The notes below the pieces were generated by a model, which worked only from the letters and a program-made list of their open reading frames with translations, was not told the DNA's origin and ran no database searches. A stretch of DNA of 64,000 bases from Paenibacillus sp. LHD-38 (GTDB lineage: Bacteria > Bacillota > Bacilli > Paenibacillales > Paenibacillaceae): contig NZ_JAVIFU010000031.1 of the NCBI RefSeq assembly GCF_031157315.1, positions 17,952 through 81,951 of the forward strand, read 5' to 3'. A program made the position numbers and the translations under genes. Positions 42,783 through 51,219 of this stretch are shown one piece after another; position 1 is the stretch's first letter; each line of letters starts with the position of its first letter.

Positions 42783-43549
42783 CACGCTCATACGGACAGT
42801 TTGCAACGGTTTATGATCAGCTCATGGAGGACATGCCTTATGCAGACTGGCTTGGCTTCGCCAGGGCCGGCTGGTCGCGTTACGGAATGATGCCAGCGAC
42901 CGTAGTTGACCTTGGCTGCGGAACAGGGAGTATCTCCATTCCCCTGGCCCGCTCAGGTTTCCATGTCTACGGCATCGACTTGTCATCCGATATGCTTACA
43001 GTTGCCCGCAGCAAATGGGATGAGCCGCCTCAGTTAGTGGCAAGGCCACGCTCAGGCTCTATCCGATGGCTGCAGCAGGATATGCGCGAGTGGGAGCTTC
43101 AAGAGCCCGTAGACTCGGTTATATCGTTTTGTGATTGTCTGAATTACTTGACCGAGGAAGCCGATATTGAAGCAGCCTTCCGTGCAACCTATGCGGGCCT
43201 CCGCAGCGGCGGAACCTTCTTGTTTGACATGCATCCACAGAAGCAGCTTATTCGTTATGCGGAGGAGCAGCCTTTCGTGCTTGACGAGCGGGATGTCGCG
43301 TACATATGGACCTGTGATTTCGAAGAGGAGCGCTGCGAGATCGAGCATCACTTAACGATTTTCTCGCGTGACCAGGATTCGAAATTTTACCGGTTCGAGG
43401 AATCGCATGTGCAGCGTGCTTATGATCCGGACTGGATCGAGTCTGCCTTGCGCCGTGCCGGCTTCCAAACGGTTGACCGTTTTGCGGATTTCGAACTGTT
43501 TCCACCTAACAGCCAGTCGGAGCGTTTGTTCTTTGCGGCTGTCAAATAA
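42779..43549 (+). CDS. Class I SAM-dependent methyltransferase (YqeM-like)
   Basis: Methyltransferase of 256 residues with motif I V-V-D-L-G-C-G-T-G-S, motif II-like acidic Y-G-I-D-L-S-S-D-M-L, and motif IV S-F-C-D-C-L-N-Y-L. It occupies the place of B. subtilis yqeM, the last gene of this operon, whose substrate is unknown. ATG overlaps the preceding stop, and a strong terminator follows, closing the operon. Confidence 0.92.
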   Translation: MTRSYGQFATVYDQLMEDMPYADWLGFARAGWSRYGMMPATVVDLGCGTGSISIPLARSGFHVYGIDLSSDMLTVARSKWDEPPQLVARPRSGSIRWLQQDMREWELQEPVDSVISFCDCLNYLTEEADIEAAFRATYAGLRSGGTFLFDMHPQKQLIRYAEEQPFVLDERDVAYIWTCDFEEERCEIEHHLTIFSRDQDSKFYRFEESHVQRAYDPDWIESALRRAGFQTVDRFADFELFPPNSQSERLFFAAVK

Positions 43550-43573
43550 CGACATACTATTCATAAAAAATCA

Positions 43574-43616
43574 GGGCAATCCTACAAGGTAATGAACCTT
43601 TTGGATTGCCCTTTTT
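43574..43616 (+). terminator. Intrinsic terminator of the yqe operon
   Basis: GGGCAATCC (43574-43582) pairs with GGATTGCCC (43603-43611), followed by five T residues. Confidence 0.9.
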
Positions 43617-43625
43617 ATCGGCTGA

Positions 43626-44231
43626 TTAAATTATTTCAGGGCTCGCGGCTGCGGAGAACTCTTTCATGTAAATCGAGCTGACTTTCTCTAAAACCTTTCG
43701 GCTCTGCTCAATGAATTTCAACTCCGTAACTCGCCCATTCACCAGAAAACTGCCTGACACGGCTTTATTTGTAAGCATATCTGCATCATATAATAAAGCT
43801 GCGCCTTTACTTGGCTGAGGGAAGAAAAGCTTTATGATCGGTTTCAAATAAAAGGGGATACCCGAACGTTTGCCTTTTCTAATCGTGTTGTTCGCACCTG
43901 GATCCACGCTCAAAATCTTTAAGCCCTCGCCAGCGACCTTAGAAGCAATCTCATAGGACCATAAGGAGAGGGCTAGTTTTGTGGCCGCACAGGGGGCGTA
44001 CAGCTTCGTAAACTCGTTTGGACGCTCCAACGTATCATTACTCTCATTGATACAAGGATTCTGCAGGGGAACATTGCCTTCGAGGCTTGCGAGAGATCCC
44101 GCAAGATGAAAAACGAATGCCGGAGTCGCCTCATAAATCGAAAAAGTAAGCCATGCCAATGGAAATGCTCTGCCGCTGCTCGCCAGTCGCTGTTCGACTA
44201 GCGGGCTTTTTGATTTCTCCATGAAATACAA
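43626..44231 (-). pseudogene. Short-chain dehydrogenase/reductase remnant
   Basis: Open frame of 201 residues corresponding to the second half of an SDR enzyme: K-L-A-L-S-L-W-S-Y-E-I-A, then V-D-P-G-A-N-N-T and the C-terminal part. The N-terminal Rossmann half with T-G-x-x-x-G-I-G is absent; the first 60 residues do not look like SDR. At the catalytic Y-x-x-x-K site the sequence reads C-A-A-T-K, so the Tyr seems replaced by Cys. No ribosome site is seen at the ATG. Together these suggest a decayed gene. It is convergent with the yqe operon. Confidence 0.6.
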
Positions 44232-44375
44232 CTATATCTAGTTTTTCGCGAAACTTGTCGTTTTTTGAGACTGATTGTAATATTTTATCAGGAGAGTTTT
44301 GGTGAACGAGAAGTGCTATCGGAATCTTCGAATCGCATGCTTGTATATTACTAGATCTTGTGTCTCTTAGGCCGA

Positions 44376-44597
44376 TTATTCACGCAGCGCATCTTTCAAA
44401 CGGCTGTTCATTCCGGCCGCAGCCGATGCTTTTCGCACGGAATCCAGCTTCATTTTCTTTATTTGATCGGCCATTAGCTCATGCTCTTTTTCGAGCATTT
44501 CGATATAAGAAAGCAGCTCAGGCAACGTATATCCGGCGTCTTTGAACAGTTTTTCGATCGTTTCCCGCATTTGTTCAGCCGGTGTTTTTATGTTCAT
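44376..44597 (-). CDS. Small coiled-coil hypothetical protein (73 aa)
   Basis: Highly charged, helical protein that I do not recognise. Heptad-like stretches are L-S-Y-I-E-M-L-E-K-E-H-E-L-M and I-K-K-M-K-L-D-S-V-R-K. No cysteine, signal peptide or membrane helix. I place the start at ATG 44597 because GGAGG is six bases upstream; the longer frame would begin at a GTG inside that site. Single gene between the SDR remnant and the divergently placed nrd operon. Function unknown. Confidence 0.7.
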   Translation of the reverse strand: MNIKTPAEQMRETIEKLFKDAGYTLPELLSYIEMLEKEHELMADQIKKMKLDSVRKASAAAGMNSRLKDALRE

Positions 44598-44705
44598 TGA
44601 AACCTCCACAATAGCAATAAAATGTCACTATCCCATCATATCCGCATCTGTTAAAATAGTCGAGTGCGCCAAAAAAATAGATTAATATTTTCTCCATAAT
44701 TTTCA

Positions 44706-44760
44706 TTGACTACTCCTATATATTGATGTAGAATCAAAAACATCAACTACATATTGATGT
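44706..44760 (+). promoter_or_regulatory. nrd promoter with two NrdR-like boxes
   Basis: TTGACT (44706-44711), a 17-bp spacer and TAGAAT (44729-44734) form a good SigA promoter. ATATTGATGT occurs at 44720-44729 and again at 44751-44760, 31 bp (three helix turns) apart, each the right half of an imperfect dyad of the NrdR-box type (ACWATATWTTGTGT-like). The first box overlaps the spacer and -10 region. Paired boxes at this distance upstream of nrd genes are the known NrdR arrangement. The remaining leader to the nrdI start has no further gene. Confidence 0.7.
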
Positions 44761-44874
44761 GGATTGGTGCTTTCAATGATTACCATCGGTAAACCTTGAA
44801 CCGCCGTAGCTGACGGATTTGCTAGTCAGAAGCGCTTTTTGATTGCTTGATTTCAGTAGGGGAGCGAACGCGCT

Positions 44875-45234
44875 ATGCTAGTTGTCTATGATTCCAAAAC
44901 AGGTAATGTCAAGCGTTTCATTAAAAAATTGAATATGCGGGCAGTGCCAATCGATGAGAAGGCAGCAGTGGACGAGCCGTTCGTGCTGGTCACGTATACA
45001 ACAGGGTTCGGCCAAGTTCCAGAGAAGGTAACTTCGTTTCTGGAGAACAATGCGGACATGCTTCGCGGCGTTTCTGCCAGCGGCAACCGAAACTGGGGAA
45101 CCGGCTTCGCGAAAAGCGCAGATACGATCTCTCAAAAGTATGATGTCCCCGTAATTTTGAAGTTTGAATTGTCAGGCACGAATCAAGATACGCAACATTT
45201 TGTCGAAAGGGTGCGAACCATTGAAGCATATTGA
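44875..45234 (+). CDS. nrdI: Class Ib ribonucleotide reductase flavodoxin NrdI
   Basis: Flavodoxin-like protein of 119 residues that supplies superoxide to build the Mn(III)2-Tyr radical in NrdF. FMN phosphate loop S-K-T-G-N-V-K-R-F, then T-Y-T-T-G-F-G and G-N-R-N-W-G. GGGGAGCG lies before ATG. The end overlaps nrdE by 14 bp. First gene of nrdIEF. Confidence 0.95.
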   Translation: MLVVYDSKTGNVKRFIKKLNMRAVPIDEKAAVDEPFVLVTYTTGFGQVPEKVTSFLENNADMLRGVSASGNRNWGTGFAKSADTISQKYDVPVILKFELSGTNQDTQHFVERVRTIEAY

Positions 45235-47305
45235 ACTGAATAACGAATTGATGCAGCGCGGTGCAGACGGATTTTACCAGCTGGAAAAAGATAAAGAGGC
45301 TGTTGCTGCATTTATGGAAGAAGTGGAAGAGAAGAGCGTGAAGTTCGATTCCCTCAAACACAAGCTAGATTACTTAATCGAGAACGATTATTACGATAAT
45401 GTATATGAAAAATATACACATGAGCAGGTTGAGGCTGTATTTACGTTAACAGCGAACAGCGGCTTTGAATTTCAGTCCTACATGGCAGCATCGAAGTTCT
45501 ATAAAGACTATGCGATGAAGACCAACAACAAAGCGCAATACTTAGAGCAATACTCCGACCGTGTAGCGATCGTTGCTTTGCACTTAGGCGAAGGCGACGC
45601 AGCAAGAGCACTCCGTATCGCTGAAGCGATGATCGATCAACGCTTGCAGCCAGCAACTCCCACCTTCCTGAATGCGGGCAAGAGCCGTCGCGGTGAGATG
45701 GTTTCCTGCTTCCTGCTTGAAATGGACGACTCGCTTAATTCCATCAACTACGTTTTAGGAACATGCATGCAGCTATCCAAAATTGGCGGCGGCGTTGCCG
45801 TTAACCTCTCGAAACTTCGCGGACGCGGTGAGCCGATTAAAGGCGTAGAAGGCGCTGCAAAAGGCATCATGCCAGTACTTAAGCTAATGGAGGATGCATT
45901 CTCTTACGCAGACCAAATGGGTCAGCGCAAAGGCTCAGGAGCTGGTTATTACAACATCTTCGGCTGGGATATCATCGAATTCCTAGATTGCAAAAAAATT
46001 AACGCCGATGAGAAGGCGCGTATTAAAACGTTGTCTATCGGTCTCATTATTCCGAATAAATTTTATGAGCTCGCAGCTCAAAATAAACCGCTATTCGTAT
46101 TTGGTCCGCATTCCGTTCAGAAAGCATACAACAAGCATCTCGATGACATGGATATGGACGAGATGTACGAAGAATTGCTCGCTAATGAACTGGTAACAAA
46201 GAAAAAAGTAATGAACGCACGCGACATGTTGACAAAAATCGCTTCGATTCAGCTTGAATCAGGCTACCCATACATCATGAACAAATCAAATGCTAACAGC
46301 GTTCACGCGCTTAAAGATATCGGATCGATTAAAATGTCCAACCTTTGCACGGAAATTTTCCAGCTGCAGGAGACTTCAGAAATAAAAGATTATGGCTTTG
46401 ATGATGTTATTCAACGCGATATCAGCTGTAACCTTGCTTCGCTAAACATTGTTAATGTTATGGAGCATAAGAAGATAAAAGAGTCCGTACATGTGGGCAT
46501 CGAAGCATTGACGACGGTCAGCGATTTGTCTAATATCGACAATGCCCCAGGCGTTCGCAAAGCAAACGAGGAGCTTCATTCCGTAGGACTTGGCGCGATG
46601 AACTTGAATGGCTATCTAGCGAAAAACAAAATCGCCTACGAAAGCGAAGAAGCAAAGGATTTTGCCGGCGTTTTCTTTATGATGATGAACTACTACTCCC
46701 TTGAGCAAAGTATGGAAATCGCCAAAGAACGCGGCATTACCTTCAAAGATTTCGAACGTTCCGAGTATTCGAAGGGAACCTATTTCACTCGTTATGTAGA
46801 GACCGATTACCGTCCGAAAACGGATCGAGTCAAGGAATTGTTCGAGGGTATGGAAATCCCTTCACCTGAGGATTGGGCAGCTCTAAAAGCAAAAGTACAA
46901 GAGCACGGTTTATACCATGCGTACCGCCTTGCTATTGCGCCAACACAAAGTATTTCGTATATCCAAAACGCAACATCGAGCGTTATGCCGATTGTCGAGC
47001 ACATCGAGACACGCACGTATGCGAACTCAACAACCTATTATCCGATGCCGTATTTGGCACAGGAAAACTATTTCTACTACAAATCAGCTTACAATATCGA
47101 TCAATTCAAGCTGATTGATCTTATTGCTGAAATTGGACAGCACGTAGACCAAGGCATTTCATCGGTGCTGCATGTAAATAGTAATGTGACGACTCGCGAA
47201 CTGGCGCGCTTCTATGTTTACGCTGCACAAAAAGGGCTCAAATCCCTCTATTACACAAGAACGAAGCGGCTTTCCGTTGAGGAATGCACGAGCTGTGCTG
47301 TTTAA
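45221..47305 (+). CDS. nrdE: Class Ib ribonucleoside-diphosphate reductase, alpha subunit
   Basis: Catalytic subunit reducing NDPs to dNDPs, 694 residues. The N-terminal part has the short class Ib form without an ATP cone. Active-site elements are S-C-F-L-L-E-M, the C-N-L-A-S-L-N thiyl-cysteine motif, and the C-terminal Y-Y-T-R-T-K with tail C-T-S-C-A-V, whose cysteine pair is re-reduced by a redoxin. Start: TTG at 45221 (M-K-H-I-E-L-N-N-E), within the end of nrdI, with GAAAGGG about nine bases upstream. Longer in-frame starts lack a ribosome site and would overlap nrdI more. Confidence 0.96.
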   Translation: MKHIELNNELMQRGADGFYQLEKDKEAVAAFMEEVEEKSVKFDSLKHKLDYLIENDYYDNVYEKYTHEQVEAVFTLTANSGFEFQSYMAASKFYKDYAMKTNNKAQYLEQYSDRVAIVALHLGEGDAARALRIAEAMIDQRLQPATPTFLNAGKSRRGEMVSCFLLEMDDSLNSINYVLGTCMQLSKIGGGVAVNLSKLRGRGEPIKGVEGAAKGIMPVLKLMEDAFSYADQMGQRKGSGAGYYNIFGWDIIEFLDCKKINADEKARIKTLSIGLIIPNKFYELAAQNKPLFVFGPHSVQKAYNKHLDDMDMDEMYEELLANELVTKKKVMNARDMLTKIASIQLESGYPYIMNKSNANSVHALKDIGSIKMSNLCTEIFQLQETSEIKDYGFDDVIQRDISCNLASLNIVNVMEHKKIKESVHVGIEALTTVSDLSNIDNAPGVRKANEELHSVGLGAMNLNGYLAKNKIAYESEEAKDFAGVFFMMMNYYSLEQSMEIAKERGITFKDFERSEYSKGTYFTRYVETDYRPKTDRVKELFEGMEIPSPEDWAALKAKVQEHGLYHAYRLAIAPTQSISYIQNATSSVMPIVEHIETRTYANSTTYYPMPYLAQENYFYYKSAYNIDQFKLIDLIAEIGQHVDQGISSVLHVNSNVTTRELARFYVYAAQKGLKSLYYTRTKRLSVEECTSCAV

Positions 47306-47351
47306 GTTTTATTTTAATTGATGCTTACGTAGCAAAGAAGGAGCTCATCAA

Positions 47352-48308
47352 ATGAAAGCAGTAAACTGGAACCGCCCGGATGACGATTTCACATTAACAT
47401 TCTGGCAGCAAAATGTAATGCAATTTTGGACGGATGAAGAAATTCCATTGTCGGACGATAAGATGGATTGGATGGAAATGACAGACGCTGAGCGCACACT
47501 CTACAAAAACGTGCTTGGCGGTCTTACGCTGCTTGATACGATTCAAGGCGGTATCGGCATGCCGAAAATTTTGGAGCATGTAGATGGCTTACAGCGTAAA
47601 GCAGTGCTGTCCTTTATGTCGATGATGGAACAAATCCATGCCAAATCGTACAGCAGCATTTTCACGACACTGGCATCAGGCGAAGAGATCGACGAGATCT
47701 TCGTATGGGTGGAGAAAAACGAACAGTTGCAGAAGAAAGCGAATTTGATTTCTTCCTGGTATTCGAACATTACGGGCCCGAGAGAGCTTTATAAAGCGAT
47801 GGCTGCGTCCGTATTCTTGGAGAGCTACCTATTCTACAGCGGCTTCTTCTATCCGCTTTATCTGGCTGGTCAAGGTAAAATGACGAGCAGCGGCGAAATT
47901 ATCGATTTGATTTTGCGTGACGAGAGTATTCATGGCTTATATGTTGGCGTTCTTGCGCAAGAGCTCTTCCAGACCTTTAGCCCTGAAGAGCAAGCAGCGC
48001 TTCAAATTGAGATCTATGCGCTCTTAAACGAGCTGTACGAGAACGAGATCATCTACACCGAGCATTTGTATGCTCCACTCGGCTTAGCTGAGGAGGTCAA
48101 CGTCTACGTCCGCTACAATGCAAATAAAGCGCTTATGAACCTTGGTATGGAGCCTCATTTCCCTGAAGAGTCGGTGAATCCGATCGTGTTTAACGGAATA
48201 AGCACGCATACTAAGCAGCATGATTTCTTCTCCAAAAAAGGAAACGGTTATGTACGTACGATTCACGTTGAGCCATTGAATGATGATGATTTCGTATTTA
48301 ACTTTTAA
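47352..48308 (+). CDS. nrdF: Class Ib ribonucleoside-diphosphate reductase, beta subunit
   Basis: Radical-generating small subunit of 318 residues, full length. Dimetal ligands and the radical Tyr lie in M-E-Q-I-H-A-K-S-Y-S-S-I-F and R-D-E-S-I-H-G-L-Y. The C-terminal D-D-D-F-V-F-N-F tail docks on NrdE. AAGGAG precedes ATG, 46 bp after nrdE. The presence of nrdI and absence of a local nrdH suggest a shared redoxin elsewhere. Confidence 0.96.
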   Translation: MKAVNWNRPDDDFTLTFWQQNVMQFWTDEEIPLSDDKMDWMEMTDAERTLYKNVLGGLTLLDTIQGGIGMPKILEHVDGLQRKAVLSFMSMMEQIHAKSYSSIFTTLASGEEIDEIFVWVEKNEQLQKKANLISSWYSNITGPRELYKAMAASVFLESYLFYSGFFYPLYLAGQGKMTSSGEIIDLILRDESIHGLYVGVLAQELFQTFSPEEQAALQIEIYALLNELYENEIIYTEHLYAPLGLAEEVNVYVRYNANKALMNLGMEPHFPEESVNPIVFNGISTHTKQHDFFSKKGNGYVRTIHVEPLNDDDFVFNF

Positions 48309-48347
48309 TAGATTCTAGGCTTTATGTTATGGCTAAGCATCTATAGC

Positions 48348-48447
48348 CACAAGCGTAAACGGCTGTCGCCGTCCTCTGTGGCAAAGCAGTCGTTTCGCGG
48401 AGATATATAAGCACATTTATATGTGAAAACATATAAATTCTTATATA
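48348..48447 (-). repeat. Structured intergenic repeat, copy D (minus orientation)
   Basis: Reverse complement of the element. AT stems are identical to copy A, and the GACA-loop hairpin is intact; one T is missing in the CTTTTGCC run. In its own orientation it starts next to the T-rich side of the bidirectional hairpin at 48450-48505, so it again abuts a terminator tail. nrdIEF transcription crosses its antisense strand. Confidence 0.9.
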
Positions 48448-48449
48448 TG

Positions 48450-48505
48450 AACAAAGAACCTCCCGCACTACAAGCTTACTTGTAGCTGCGGGGGGTTCTT
48501 TGTTT
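48450..48505. terminator. Bidirectional intrinsic terminator after nrdF
   Basis: AACAAAGAACC (48450-48460) plus TCCCGCA pairs with TGCGGG and GGTTCTTTGTT (48494-48504), with an inner ACAAG/CTTGT stem. Confidence 0.88.
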
Positions 48506-48815
48506 ATCTTGTTAAAGAGAGAAGATATTAGGAGAATGGGGGCTACTCAGCCGTGAGAACTTCAGCCGCGAACCCTCGGAAATGCTTTCCAATAAATAGG
48601 AAGCAATAACTAATTCAGTTAAATGAGCCTGCAACGGGAGGATCATATTCATGTCATAGCATAAGAACTTTTGTCGAAGTGGTTGTAATAATATTATGAA
48701 TATAATAAATATATATAAGCGAGGACTTGAAGGAACGCTGCCGGGTAAAGGAGGGAAAGAGTTATGGCATGCGTCGAGAATATCCTCCAAAAAACAATCT
48801 AACCGAGGTGTAACC
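48506..48815. other. Intergenic leader of the GxGYxYP gene
   Basis: About 310 bp without a gene I can support. An AT-rich stretch at 48688-48716 (several TATAAT-like hexamers) is the likely promoter zone, but no -35/-10 pair is convincing. AAAGGAGGG at 48748 stands before an ATG that opens only a short frame. On the minus strand a 46-codon frame (48512-48652) has no ribosome site. Confidence 0.4.
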
Positions 48816-50873
48816 ATGTTACGTAAACTTACTGTTATCGGACTCGCTGTCGTCTGCACGTTGTCCATGTCTTTAAGTGCAGCCGCTGCCGAATCCAAAG
48901 AGAAGTTGCCAGTGAATACGATTTCTTGGCCAGAAAAGCAAGCGCTTCCAAGTTTCTCGAAGATTAAGCAGCTGGATGTGGCGGATATTTATGATGCGCC
49001 TGGCGACATAAAAATTCTGATGGCGTCCTTGCAAGGTATCGTGAATCGCGCCGAGCCCCGCATCTACTTACTTGAGAACAAAGAGGAAGGGGCATTTACT
49101 TGGCTGAATGACTTAGATGTTACTTACAAGGTCAGGGACGACTATTGGCAGATCGTCCGTACTTACAAGAAGGAAATCAACGGAATCATTATATACGATC
49201 CCAAAGTACCGGACTCCGTTAACGTAGCAACGACGTTGGCCGGCTTGAAAAATGCTGTAGTAGCAAGCCCTGAGCTCGCGCAGAAGCTGCAAGCAGCACC
49301 ATTCAGCTTGAAAGTATTGGACGATCTTCAAGGGAAATTCAAGGATAGACTTGATGCTTACACATGGCAGTATGAGAATCTATGGAGTCAGACGACGCAT
49401 CGGATGCTCGTAGGACTTAATCCGGAATCTTCAATCAAGCTTCCGGAAAACCAAGCGGACTTGTTCAAGGTTATTGACGAGGATAAAACACAGGAACGAG
49501 ACGGTAAAAATAGAAAAGTATATGATCTTGACCTCAGTTCGAGTCTCGGTAAAACGGATGTTTTTCTCCGTTTTGACGATGCGTTTACGCAGGACGGCTG
49601 GGGAGCCGCTGTGCATCAGGTTACGATTAAAGCTGACGGGAAGACGATCGCGGAGTTTATTCCGGGTACGCCGGAAGAGGAGCCTTTCTTATACGATCGG
49701 CAGAGCTCGCAGGTATCTGCAGGTAACGGAGGACATCGATTCGCCGACAACGGCCGTTACTTTATCTACAAATTCACGCCGCCTGCCGGTACGAAGCAGC
49801 TGACGGCTTCTGTGGACATGTGGAATCAATATAAAGTGTCCGTTGGTAACGTGCAACCAGTGTCCTCTGAACAGAAGGAGCCGTACGGCTACCTGCGCGA
49901 TTATGCGGTAGCGAACAAAGCGATGGTTTTCTGGCTGGATTCCAACGTGCCGAAAGAAAAGGAACTTTTCCAGAAGATTCTCTCGGGCGTAAAGCCGGGC
50001 ACGCCTTATCTAGGCTGGTTCAGCAATGATACGGACGGAGAGTTCAGCGGCGTCGAGATTACTTCTAATTATGGCGTCTATGTGCTGGCTGCTGATTGGT
50101 TCAGCAACCTGACAGTATTCTCCGGTACCAAGGCGAATGCAGTTAAGGCCAAAACAGTGAACACACCTAAGCTTGAGAACAAAATTTACGTAACGTATAC
50201 ATTCAGCGAAGGCGACAACTTCCAATATAATCAGCATAGAATGCGCATCCTATGGGATGATCCAAGCCGAGGAGAGGTTCCGCTGAACTGGACCTCCAGT
50301 CCGCTGCTCTACGATGGCGCGCCTGCGATGTTGAATTATTACCGGGAGACCGCTACGGATAACGACCTGCTTATCGCGGGACCGTCCGGCGCCGGATACT
50401 TCTATCCGAATGCATGGCCTGCAAAATCATTTGCTGACTTCTTGAAGCAGTCCAATTCGTATATGGAGAAGACTGGCATGACGATACCTTACGTTTTGAA
50501 CCGTATTAACAGTCAGAACATACCGCTCAGCGAGGCTCATGCTGCTGCCTATATCAAGGAGTATAAGCCTTCGGGGATGTTCCTAAGTTGGGAAGATCGT
50601 CATGGCGTAGAGATTGTAGGCGGAAAGCTTCCTGTCTCGACTATTCAAGGCATAAGCACGGTGAAAGACGGCGAGAAGATTCTTGCTGATGCCAAGGCGA
50701 AATGGGACGGGAAGTCGCCGTTGTTCATCTCCTTGGGGCTGCTTGCTTGGAGCATGACGCCTTCAGACATCGCTGAGCTGCAAGCGTCGCTCGGACCTGA
50801 GTACAAAGCGGTTCGCGCAGATCAGTATTTCTCGTTGATTCGCAGCGCAAACGGGCTGCCAGCTAAGCCTTAA
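48816..50873 (+). CDS. Secreted GxGYxYP-domain protein (putative glycoside hydrolase)
   Basis: Protein of 685 residues with a classical signal peptide (M-L-R-K-L, hydrophobic core, A-A-A-A before E-S-K at about residue 25) and no lipobox or anchor, so it is exported. The defining GxGYxYP motif is present as G-A-G-Y-F-Y-P (residues 525-531), within P-S-G-A-G. The N-terminal half contains I-L-M-A-S-L-Q-G-I-V-N-R, typical of the family, and a beta-rich insert near residues 225-360 resembling a carbohydrate-binding module. Start: ATG with GAGGTG upstream, agreeing with the signal peptide. The family is listed as putative glycosidase without firm chemistry. It precedes the second sugar locus. Confidence 0.85.
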   Translation: MLRKLTVIGLAVVCTLSMSLSAAAAESKEKLPVNTISWPEKQALPSFSKIKQLDVADIYDAPGDIKILMASLQGIVNRAEPRIYLLENKEEGAFTWLNDLDVTYKVRDDYWQIVRTYKKEINGIIIYDPKVPDSVNVATTLAGLKNAVVASPELAQKLQAAPFSLKVLDDLQGKFKDRLDAYTWQYENLWSQTTHRMLVGLNPESSIKLPENQADLFKVIDEDKTQERDGKNRKVYDLDLSSSLGKTDVFLRFDDAFTQDGWGAAVHQVTIKADGKTIAEFIPGTPEEEPFLYDRQSSQVSAGNGGHRFADNGRYFIYKFTPPAGTKQLTASVDMWNQYKVSVGNVQPVSSEQKEPYGYLRDYAVANKAMVFWLDSNVPKEKELFQKILSGVKPGTPYLGWFSNDTDGEFSGVEITSNYGVYVLAADWFSNLTVFSGTKANAVKAKTVNTPKLENKIYVTYTFSEGDNFQYNQHRMRILWDDPSRGEVPLNWTSSPLLYDGAPAMLNYYRETATDNDLLIAGPSGAGYFYPNAWPAKSFADFLKQSNSYMEKTGMTIPYVLNRINSQNIPLSEAHAAAYIKEYKPSGMFLSWEDRHGVEIVGGKLPVSTIQGISTVKDGEKILADAKAKWDGKSPLFISLGLLAWSMTPSDIAELQASLGPEYKAVRADQYFSLIRSANGLPAKP

Positions 50874-50896
50874 TAGAGCTTGCACGATTGAATAGA

Positions 50897-50935
50897 AGAG
50901 GACGCCGTTTGTATCGGTTGTCCTCTCTATTTTTA
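50897..50935 (+). terminator. Intrinsic terminator of the GxGYxYP gene
   Basis: AGAGGAC (50897-50903) pairs with GTCCTCT (50920-50926), followed by CTATTTTT. Repeat copy E starts two bases beyond. Confidence 0.75.
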
Positions 50936-50936
50936 A

Positions 50937-51036
50937 TATATAAGAATTTATATGTTTTCACATATAAATGTGCTTATATATCTCCGCGAAACGACTACTT
51001 TTGCCACAGAGGACGGCGACAGCCGTTTACGCTTGT
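50937..51036 (+). repeat. Structured intergenic repeat, copy E
   Basis: Same element as copy A with one clear difference (ACTACTTTTGCC for ACTGCTTTTGCC). Both AT stems and the GACA hairpin are intact. It directly follows the GxGYxYP terminator's T run. Confidence 0.9.
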
Positions 51037-51110
51037 ACAACACTCCTTTTAGCGAAGGAGCTTGAAGAACTTCAGGCACGTATGCCGAAGAAATATAAGG
51101 TAAACCCAAG

Positions 51111-51130
51111 CCCGAAAAACGTTTTCGGGC
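51111..51130. promoter_or_regulatory. Near-palindrome upstream of the GntR/LacI-type regulator
   Basis: CCCGAAAA and TTTTCGGG, separated by three bases, form a 20-bp near-perfect dyad about 90 bp before the regulator start. It could be a hairpin or autoregulatory operator. Between copy E and this site a short frame (E-L-E-E-L-Q-A-R-M-P) may be a gene remnant; nothing else is seen in 51037-51219. Confidence 0.35.
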
Positions 51131-51219
51131 ATAATTTGTTTTCGAACTCTCTTGAAAAAAAGAGAACAAACATATATTATATATAACATAACAAATATAC
51201 AGAATTTTTGGTGAATAAC

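Noticed and set aside
43626..44231. Calling the SDR frame a functional enzyme
   Set aside because: The cofactor-binding half is missing and the catalytic Tyr is not present.
48512..48652. Minus-strand 46-codon frame (M-N-M-I-L-P-L-Q) before the GxGYxYP gene
   Set aside because: No ribosome-binding site, no recognisable domain, and it lies in a likely promoter zone.
51040..51110. Gene remnant E-L-E-E-L-Q-A-R-M-P-K-K-Y after repeat copy E
   Set aside because: Looks protein-like but is too short to recognise, with no start signal; noted only as a possible fragment.
50968..51186. Short frames starting M-C-L-Y-I-S-A-K-R across repeat copies
   Set aside because: The same frame recurs in copies C and E only because the DNA is repeated. 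There is no ribosome site, and the AT stem explains the sequence better than coding.
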